Below are positions 55,421 to 64,000 of a stretch of DNA of 64,000 nucleotides, in pieces. The translations under genes were made by a program, and so were the position numbers. This stretch comes from Megaleporinus macrocephalus (taxonomy: Eukaryota > Chordata > Actinopteri > Characiformes > Anostomidae). Positions within the stretch are counted from its first letter, which is position 1. The number at the start of each line of letters is the position of its first letter. Under the pieces are notes generated by a model. The model searched no databases, was not told where the DNA came from, and saw only the letters and a program-made list of their open reading frames with translations. The stretch covers positions 5,379,390 to 5,443,389 of the forward strand of contig CM038719.1 in assembly GCA_021613375.1 (NCBI GenBank), given 5' to 3'.

Positions 55421-55920
55421 GCTTTTATTGTTATTCCATCTACGTACAAGTACACAGTGGAATGACATTCCAGGACAGTAAACAGACAGGACAGTGCAGC
55501 ACCAACACAGCGCTCATTTCTGAACATGAGGTAGTGAATAAAGTGAAGAGATAGTTAACATACTGTGAGTTATGCAGTCAGATAACATACATACAAACAG
55601 CAGGTACTGATGTAGTACTTGGTGGAGGTAGAAGTAAACAGTGTAAACACAGAGACAACAGCAAAGTTTCAGACAGTGCAAGTAGAGCAAGTGTTTGTGT
55701 AAGAATAGAGTATGAGTGTGTGTAAGTACAGAGTATGTGTGTGAGGGGGTATTTAAATCTATCCCTGTAAGTTTAAAAACCTGATAGCTTGAGGAACAAA
55801 GCTGTTGCAGTGCAGAGTCAGTAATGTTCAGCGGGGGGTGGTCACCTCGCCCTCTTCGGAAGTCAACAACCATCTCCTTAGTTTTGTCCACATTCAGAGA
55901 CAGGTTGTTGGTTCTGCACT
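55421..55920 (-). mobile_element. LINE 3' end, minus orientation, second copy
   Basis: On minus: RT end MDKTKEMVVDFRRGRGDHPP, 3' UTR, and tail 'aatggaataacaataaaag' at 55421, more complete than the duplicate at 21900-22420. Confidence 0.65.
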
Positions 55921-57290
55921 TGAGTGTCTTTGGAAATTATTCAATGATTTATGAAACAATATTTCAGCTTCCTGAGTTTTGGTAACAGGGTGCACACAAC
56001 AAATAAAACATCTAATAAGAAGTGTATATTTGATACCTGAGCTGCATCCAATTCTTTGATGGTTCATAACCTGCTTTATCAAATGTGTAACAGTGAATAG
56101 TATAAATAAAGCATAAGGTGTTAATGCCTAAATTGTCCTCCAATTCTGGAATGACCCAAATACAAGGAGCTGGATTTAATGTCATGGCTGATTGAAACAA
56201 CAAACAGATTTAGAAAACATTGTAGAATAACAACATGACTGTGACAATAAATTAAGCAAATTTCTACACTAGTTAACAATGTGTATAATTATGTGTATAA
56301 TAAACAGCAATGTCAGTAAATCATGGGCTTTTGAGAATATAGTTCCTGTGGTGGATATACATTCTTCAAGGAAAAAATGATATACTGTCACTGTTCAAAG
56401 AAAAGCATGGATCTTCATTTTTGTTGATTTTTATTTTTCTACATGATTTGCACACAACAGCTGCTCTTCATGTGCTGTGAAAGTTTCATGATGAACAGAT
56501 CAACAGAAATGCTCCAAAATTCTAATCAATACCTGTTTACATTAAATTACATTGAAAGTAAAGTAAGTATTTTGGAGACATTATTTTCTTTGAACCTCAC
56601 ACATAAAAAGAATTTGTTTTGGTGAGGCACACATGTATGACATGTAACAAGAAAAGTGCTGCTGGTGTCTTTCTGACACCCAAGTTGGATATCAGCATGT
56701 GGTTAGACGTAGGGGATGTTATATTAAGCAGTCCTAGTTTTAGAGTAGGGTGCTGTCGCTGCAGATTGATTAGTCTGAAGTCGATCAGTTTAGCAGAACA
56801 AACAAACTTGGAGGTTCTCTGAACTTTAGTTTATTGGTTCTGACAAAAAGACTCAAGAAGAAGAGGAACGTAAAACAAGGTTTAATCTTCGATAAGGTGT
56901 ACAATATAAAGGTTAGTTATTGTAGGACATAAAGAAACCGTCTTTGGCCCAGGTTTTTAAGCGTGAAGACCCTCGCAGATCCTGCTGGATATGGACAGCA
57001 GGGGCGAAGCTGCCTTCCAAAAAGATTAATAGAATTTTACCTACTTTTAGAAGTATACCCACACAGCATTTACCTGGAGCAAACAATCTGAAATAAAACA
57101 CATATTATTATTAAATCTAAGCATGTGCAGATAGAAATGGTGAAGCAGGTATAGACCATTTACAAGGTTTTAAGTTGTTACTTAGAAGTGAAATTGGAGT
57201 TTGTACAAACTAGGAGCAGCAAGCCTGTAGATGAAGCTATGTGATCTAAGTAAGGAGCTGGTGAGGTTAGAGTGATATTGCATTGATATT
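55921..57290. other. Noncoding duplicated sequence with retroelement-flank repeat
   Basis: Co-linear in parts with 22450-23980. Includes the interspersed block at 56450-56580 and the 'ttatattaagcagtcctagt' repeat at 56690-56840. No gene seen. Confidence 0.45.
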
Positions 57291-57299
57291 AACTTGCGC

Positions 57300-57680
57300 A
57301 GAGATGTTTGTTGGTCTCGCCCACAAATGCATCCTGTTCTTTGGGGTCTCTGCCCACACATGGATCCTGTTAGTTTTGGGTCTCGCCCACACATGCAGTT
57401 TTGTGTTTGGGTCTCGGCCCACATATGCAGCTTTGGATTTCGGTCTCAGTCCACAAATGCAGCTTTGGGTTTGGGTCTCAGCCCTCATATGCAGCTTTGC
57501 ATTTGGGTTTTGGCCCACACATGCATCCTGTTAGTTTTGGGTTTTGCCCACAAATACAGCTTGTTAGCTTTAGGGCTCACCCACACATGTAGCCTGTTAG
57601 TTTTGGGTCTCGCTCCACACATTAATCTTTTCGTTTGGGTCTAGGCCCACACATGCATCCTATTGCCTGAGCCTTGGGCT
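57300..57680. repeat. 32-bp minisatellite, second copy
   Basis: About 12 diverged units of the 24000-24520 array ('gcccacacatgcagttttgt'), without its 192-bp higher-order repeat. Confidence 0.85.
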
Positions 57681-58680
57681 CCCCACACATGCATTCCATT
57701 CGGTCGGGCGTGGGGCCTGCACGTATGCATTCCGCTAGCTTGGGACATGGAAACAGGTATACTGTTTGCTTGAGTCTCAGGCCCACATACATACATTCTG
57801 TTAGCTTGCGCATTCCTTTCACTTGGCACGCGGTCCAATATACATGCATTCCATTCACTTGGGACGCGGTCCCATGTACATAAATCTTGTTCACAGTTCG
57901 CGGGCCCACCATGCACCATGTTAACTCGGGCCACAGGCCCACCAAGCAGTATGTCTTGATTAGGTTTGTTAATGGCTATGTTAACCACCGCCAATAGTCT
58001 GTGAGAATAAACGTCATACCTTGAATTTTGACAGCGCCAGTTGCACCAGTATGCGATAAGCATCAGGTCTTACGTTAAACTCTTACGTAAAAAGCTGAGA
58101 TGTCCATTGAGCTTCAAATGAGAGATTTGTACGACATATTTAGAATCAGCAGCATCTATGCAAAAGAAATGTCCAGCGTAGTGTGATGTGAAGCCACATT
58201 TCTTCGCTACAATAGCCAATTCAACTCTGAACCACTGTTCGTTATAGAAAAGTCATTAGGTAAAACAAAGAGAGGAGAATCAGGCGGATGTGAACATATT
58301 AACCATAGAAATGTAGGGGACGGTTTTAGAAAGATAATAAAGAATTGTGAAGAAAATCACAAGTCTGACGTTGTGAGTCTCTAAGCTGGAACCAAACAGA
58401 GAGCCATTAGTGAATTCTCCAGAGTGCATAAAACCATAGAATGCCAATCAAGAAACAGAAAACTATCCAATACGAGGAGGAGCTTGCAAATGTTAGACAG
58501 GGTCATACACAATGCCTGAGACAGACAATGAATAATATAGAGACTACTTCTACGACTGACGGTAGCATTATTACTAATAACTACTGAAATCTCGTGACTT
58601 GCCACTTTATTGAGCCGAACAGTATCGTCTAACAAAGCGTAATACAGAGAAAACTATGAGAAATGAATTCAAATTTAATA
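57681..58680. other. Noncoding sequence left of the 2.34-kb array
   Basis: The first 200 bp are more diverged minisatellite-like units ('cacatacatacattctgtta'). The rest is unique, without credible ORFs. Confidence 0.45.
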
Positions 58681-61004
58681 AAATTCTCATAAGTCAGAAT
58701 CAGACACTTTTTACTAGAGCAGCCGCGGGAATTAAATTTTATTTTATTTTCTGTACGAGCGCATGAAACCATAGAATGAAGTCAAGTAGCAGAAAATCAT
58801 CAGACAAATGCAAAATGAAGGGCATCTCACAGTATTAATTGTGATCCTATACAAAGCCTACAGCCAAAAGTAACATTTTTACTCAAAAGAGGCCAGTGCG
58901 AAGGATGAACAGGCGTAATCTCAAAATTGCTGTGACCTGCCGCTTTAATAAACTGAACAGCATCGTTTACTGAAGCCTAATCCAGAGAAACAGCACGAGA
59001 TGAATACACTGATTAACAGCAACAACATTTCAATAGGTAGACGATGTGTCAAAATTCAACACTTTTTAACAGTACCTGCGAGTAACAACGGCAATTGTAT
59101 CCACACGAAAGGTTGAAGAGAAGGGAACGAAAAAGGGTCGACTACATAACTTTCAATTACTCCTGTTGCCAAGGGAGCAGACGTGGCATAAGGTAGAACC
59201 AGCGCCAATCGGAGGTTTTAAACAACGAAAGAAGATAACAGAGGAGAAAGAACACCAATACAAAACCCTAGCGAAAGCCCAATGAGCAAATTGTATAGGA
59301 AACGGAAATCAGGGTGAGACAGAGAGCAGGAGAGCACATACGCCCAAAATAGGATGGAAAGGATGGCCATTTGAAATTCCTTTGAGACAGAAGGCTTTCC
59401 TCGCCTCGAAGGATGAAGGAGACAATGACAAACAGATCTTGGCTGAGTGTCCTTGCAACTGCTACAACATGCAAAAACTTACAATTAGGAAAAGAAGAAG
59501 CAGATTAATTAAATTATTGCTCAACATGTTCAGCTGAGGCGTCCGGGAGCAGAGCATCAGAAGTCACGGAGGCGGCGGAGGGCAAAGCGGGAGCGACAGC
59601 GGCAGAAGAGTGGCCAGGATAATCAAAAACCGACACAAACTTGAGCCGTGTTTGAAGACAGGTGACTTTTAACTCAACCAGCCTGGATTCAAGGCTCTTT
59701 ACAGAGTCGCTGACAATCTGGATCAATAGGAGATTCGGGGCAGCAGTATTCTCAGAGGCCGGAGGCAGAGGACTCGGATGAGCAGGGCGCTTAGATCTTG
59801 TGGGGAGCCCAACTTTGCAGAGTGTCTCCTCCCTGCCTCTGTGGGCTTTAGCGGACACAGTGGAAGTAGACGAGGCCTGAGAGAAAGTCCGCAGGAGGAA
59901 CTTGGGGATTGCACAAAATGTTAGCGGCCAGCAGGAGATCTTCCCGCAACAAACAGCTGGTGACCAGAATCCCGCGCTCCCCCAAAAGTCCTAATATCGT
60001 TTCAGAAGGCCAAAAAGGCCAAGAAGACCAGGAAGGCTCACGTTCACAGAAACGAACACAGCGGCGTACGAAATCCGGCAGAGATGGAGCAATAAAGTAT
60101 CTATTTTGAAGATACATGATTTACACAGCTATCAGAATCATACCAAAACTACAGGTTTACACTGTTTATTTTCTCACTCAGGTAGGAAACAAACCTGTTT
60201 AATCAAGTTGAATATCAGGAAGACACCATGTGGTTAGCCGTAGGATTGTTATATTAAGCAGTGCTAGTTTTAGACCTAGGGCGTTGTCACTGCAGATTGA
60301 TTGGTCTGAAGTCGATGAGGTTAGTAGAACAAACTTTGGAGGTTCTCTGAACTTTAGTTTTTAGTTCAAACACTGACTATTTTATATCTTCACCAAACAG
60401 AGTGGTACTAAAGCAAAGGGGAAGTAACAAGTGTCCTTTATGACACCCTCAGTTTCCCAGTTCATACAGTCTGTAGTGGTGGCAGTTTGGACTCAACTTC
60501 TGTGTAGAAGTTCACACAAGCGACATCACAGCGACTCAGATGGGTAGTACGTGGACAACATGCTAGAAAGTCAGCAACAGCATGGGATGCATCTGAACCA
60601 GGACGTCAGTCCGACCGTGGGCCCTGTTATATTTCCCAATGCTGATACACTAATTAAAATGTTGTACACAAGTTAACAGGCTGGCGTCTGTGGACAGAAT
60701 ACATTTTTACTGCTAGTCAAACTCCAGTGCAGACATATATAAGCAGTTTACTTCTCCAACATGAACCTCAGGCTACATTTGTAATACATTAGAGAAAGCT
60801 AGTTTAAAAATCTTGCCACTAACGGTTTAGTACCACTTTCTGTTTTGATTCTGTACTTTGAGCTGCTAGTTTAGATTTTTTGTGTCCTCTGGAACTAAAT
60901 AGATAAACATTGTTTTTTTATGACATGCACATTAGCCATCTAAGCAGATTATGTGTGAACCTTTCTTCCTGGGTGTGTTAGCAGCTTTATCGTTCGTGAA
61001 AAAT
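58681..61004. repeat. Tandem unit 1 of 2.34-kb array
   Basis: 2324 bp starting AAATTCTCATAAGTCAGAAT. Its first ~400 bp differ moderately from unit 2; from about 59100 on it is almost identical to 61440-63344. It contains a truncated minus-strand Gag-like ORF start (59514-59914) derived from the same retroelement as 24747-26100. Confidence 0.9.
59514..59914 (-). pseudogene. Truncated Gag-like ORF in tandem unit 1
   Basis: Minus frames QSPSSSCGLSLRPRLLPL and SVKSLESRLVELK match the N-terminal part of 25500-25160, but the frame stops after DASAEHVEQ. The capsid-like C-terminal part is missing. Confidence 0.45.
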
Positions 61005-63344
61005 AAATTCTCATAAGTCAGAATCAGACACTTTTTACTAGAGCAGCCACGGGAATTTTATTTTATTTTATTTTATGTACAGCGCATGAAACCATAGAAT
61101 GAAGTCAAGTAGCAGAAAATCATCAGACGAATGCAAAATGAAGGGCATCTCACAGTATTAATTGTAATCCTATACAAAGCCTACAGCCAAAAGTACAATT
61201 TTTACTAATTTGTACTGTAATGCCAAAAGAGGCCAGTGCGAAGGATGAATAGGCGTAATCTCAAAAGCGCTGCGACCTGCTGCTTTAATAAACTGAACAG
61301 TATCGTTTACCGAAGCCTAATCCAGAGAAACAGCACGAGATGAATACACTGATTAACAGCAACAACATTTCAATAGGTAGACGATGTGTCAAAATTCAAC
61401 ACTTTTTAACAGTACCTGCGAGTAACAATGGCATTGGTATCCACACGAAAGGGTGAAGAGAAGGGAACGAAAAAGGGTCGACTACATAACTTTCAATTAC
61501 TCCTGTTGCCAAGGGAGCAGACGTGGCATAAGGTAGAACCAGCGCCGATCGGAGGTTTTAAACAACGAAAGAAGATAACAGAGGAGAAAGAACACCAACA
61601 CAAAACCCTAGCAAAAGCCCAATGAGCAAATTGTATAGGAAACGGGAATCAGGGTGAGACAGAGAGCAGGAGAGCACATACGCCCAAAATAGGATGGAAA
61701 GGATGGCCACTTGAAATTCCTTTGGGACAGAAGGCTTTCCTCGCTTCGAAGGATGAAGGAGACATTGACAAACAGATCTTGGCTGAGTGTCCTTGCAACT
61801 GCTACAACATGCAAAAACTTATAATTAGGAAAAGAAGAAGCAGATTAATTAAATTATTGCTCAACATGTTCAGCTGAGGCGTCCGGGAGCAGAGCATCAG
61901 AAGTCACGGAGGCGGCGGAGGGCAAAGCGGGAGCGACAGCGGCGGAAGAGTGGCCAGGATAATCAAAAACCGACACAAACTTGAGCCGTGTTTGAAGACA
62001 GGTGACTTTTAACTCAACCAGCCTGGATTCAAGGCTCTTTACAGAGTCGCTGACAATCTGGATCAATAGGAGATTCGGGGCAGCAGTATTCTCAGAGGCC
62101 GGAGGCAGAGGACTCGGATGAGCAGGGCGCTTAGATCTTGTGGGGAGCCCAACTTTGCAGAGTGTCTCCTCCCTGCCTCTGTGGGCTTTAGCGGACACAG
62201 TGGAAGTAGACGAGGCCTGAGAGAAAGTCCGCAGGAGGAACTTGGGGATTGCACAAAATGTTAGCGGCCAGCAGGAGATCTTCCCGCAACAAACAGCTGG
62301 TGACCAGAATCCCGCGTTCCCCCAAAAGTCCTAATATCGCTTCAGAAGGCCAAAAAGGCCAAGAAGACCAGGAAGGCTCACGTTCACAGAAACGAACACA
62401 GCGGCGTACGAAATCCGGCAGAGATGGAGCAATAAAGTATCTATTTTGAAGATACATGATTTACACAGCTATCAGAATCATACCAAAACTACAGGTTTAC
62501 ACTGTTTATTTTCTCACTCAGGTAGGAAACAAACCTGTTTAATCAAGTTGAATATCAGGAAGACACCATGTGGTTAGCCGTAGGATTGTTATATTAAGCA
62601 GTGCTAGTTTTAGACCTAGGGCGTTGTCACTGCAGATTGATTGGTCTGAAGTCGATGAGGTTAGTAGAACAAACTTTGGAGGTTCTCTGAACTTTAGTTT
62701 TTAGTTCAAACACTGACTATTTTATATCTTCACCAAACAGAGTGGTACTAAAGCAAAGGGGAAGTAACAAGTGTCCTTTATGACACCCTCAGTTTCCCAG
62801 TTCATACAGTCTGTAGTGGTGGCAGTTTGGACTCAACTTCTGTGTAGAAGTTCACACAAGCGACATCACAGCGACTCAGATGGGTAGTACGTGGACAACA
62901 TGCTAGAAAGTCAGCAACAGCATGGGATGCATCTGAACCAGGACGTCAGTCCGACCGTGGGCCCTGTTATATTTCCCAATGCTGATACACTAATTAAAAT
63001 GTTGTACACAAGTTAACAGGCTGGCGTCTGTGGACAGAATACATTTTTACTGCTAGTCAAACTCCAGTGCAGACATATATAAGCAGTTTACTTCTCCAAC
63101 ATGAACCTCAGGCTACATTTGTAATGCATTAGAGAAAGCTAGTTTAAAAATCTGGCCACTAACGGTTTAGTACCACTTTCTGTTTTGATTCTGTACTTTG
63201 AGCTGCTAGTTTAGATTTTTTGTGTCCTCTGGAACTAAATAGATAAACATTGTTTTTTTATGACATGCACATTAGCCATCTAAGCAGATTATGTGTGAAC
63301 CTTTCTTCCTGGGTGTGTTAGCAGCTTTATCGTTCGTGAAAAAT
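61005..63344. repeat. Tandem unit 2 of 2.34-kb array
   Basis: 2340 bp, nearly identical to unit 1 in its last 1.9 kb and to unit 3 over all that is visible. Its truncated Gag-like ORF lies at 61854-62254. Confidence 0.92.
61854..62254 (-). pseudogene. Truncated Gag-like ORF in tandem unit 2
   Basis: Essentially identical in sequence to the copy at 59514-59914, including the same premature end. Confidence 0.45.
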
Positions 63345-64000
63345 AAATTCTCATAAGTCAGAATCAGACACTTTTTACTAGAGCAGCCACGGGAATTTTA
63401 TTTTATTTTATTTTATGTACAGCGCATGAAACCATAGAATGAAGTCAAGTAGCAGAAAATCATCAGACGAATGCAAAATGAAGGGCATCTCACAGTATTA
63501 ATTGTAATCCTATACAAAGCCTACAGCCAAAAGTACATTTTTTACTAATTTGTACTGTAATGCCAAAAGAGGCCAGTGCGAAGGATGAATAGGCGTAATC
63601 TCAAAAGCGCTGCGACCTGCTGCTTTAATAAACTGAACAGTATCGTTTACCGAAGCCTAATCCAGAGAAACGGCACGAGATGAATACACTGATTAACAGC
63701 AACAACATTTCAATAGGTAGACGATGTGTCAAAATTCAACACTTTTTAACAGTACCTGCGAGTAACAATGGCATTGGTATCCACACGAAAGGGTGAAGAG
63801 AAGGGAACAAAAAAGGGTCGACTACATAACTTTCAATTACTCCTGTTGCCAAGGGAGCAGACGTGGCATAAGGTAGAACCAGCGCCGATCGGAGGTTTTA
63901 AACAACGAAAGAAGATAACAAAGGAGAAAGAACACCAACACAAAACCTTAGCGAAAGCCCAATAAGCAAATTGTATAGGAAACGGGAATCAGGGTGAGAC
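63345..64000. repeat. Tandem unit 3 of 2.34-kb array (cut by window end)
   Basis: 656 bp, differing from unit 2 (61005-61660) by only a handful of bases. The array continues beyond the window. Confidence 0.92.

Noticed and set aside
59909..60109. 66-codon frame repeated at 62249
   Set aside because: Antisense to the retroelement leader; its repetition simply follows the 2.34-kb tandem array.

Overview
The window looks like a piece of a bony-fish (teleost, probably ostariophysan) genome. Genes are split into short exons with GT-AG introns. Most of the DNA is fish-type transposons: hAT, PIF/Harbinger-like, Tc1-like, CR1/L2-type LINEs and tRNA-type SINEs, together with minisatellites and TA microsatellites. 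No RNA genes and no prokaryotic features were seen.

Two related receptor genes lie head to tail on the + strand. Gene 1 (5' end outside the window, exons 2265-15713) has seven near-identical 288-bp Ig-domain exons, a different 321-bp Ig exon, a transmembrane exon and two tyrosine-containing cytoplasmic exons. Gene 2 (33747-48708) has a candidate signal-peptide exon, four tiny Ser/Thr-rich exons, two broken SRCR exons, one intact SRCR exon, an N-terminal Ig exon, one copy of the repeated Ig exon, one frameshifted Ig exon, and then the same distal Ig, TM and cytoplasmic exons. All exons are phase 1-1, so gain or loss of an exon keeps the frame. The architecture (SRCR plus Ig with a short F-x-L-x-K/R motif, TM, pYxN/pYxxM-like tail) suggests leukocyte surface receptors of the mixed SRCR/Ig type. 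Ligand and signalling output cannot be read from sequence.

The genes sit in a segmental duplication with an offset of about 33-34 kb (about 13-27 kb versus 47-61 kb). The copied block includes the gene 3' ends, a CpG-rich GC-box promoter facing the genes from downstream, a tandem minisatellite, several repeats and a minus-strand Gag-like retroelement ORF. Copy-specific insertions and deletions (a LINE at 19.6-20.2 kb; deletions at 53.9 kb) date events after the duplication.

Between the copies (27-33 kb) lies a decayed two-gene DNA transposon. It has a THAP/HTH/DDE transposase on + and a spliced SWIM/YqaJ-like gene on -, joined by an internal deletion and interrupted by a 600-bp LTR-like insertion. 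In the first 7.2 kb, two inverted copies of a hAT-type element that carries an 85-bp minisatellite flank three Ig exons. The right end is a recent 2.34-kb tandem array running out of the window.
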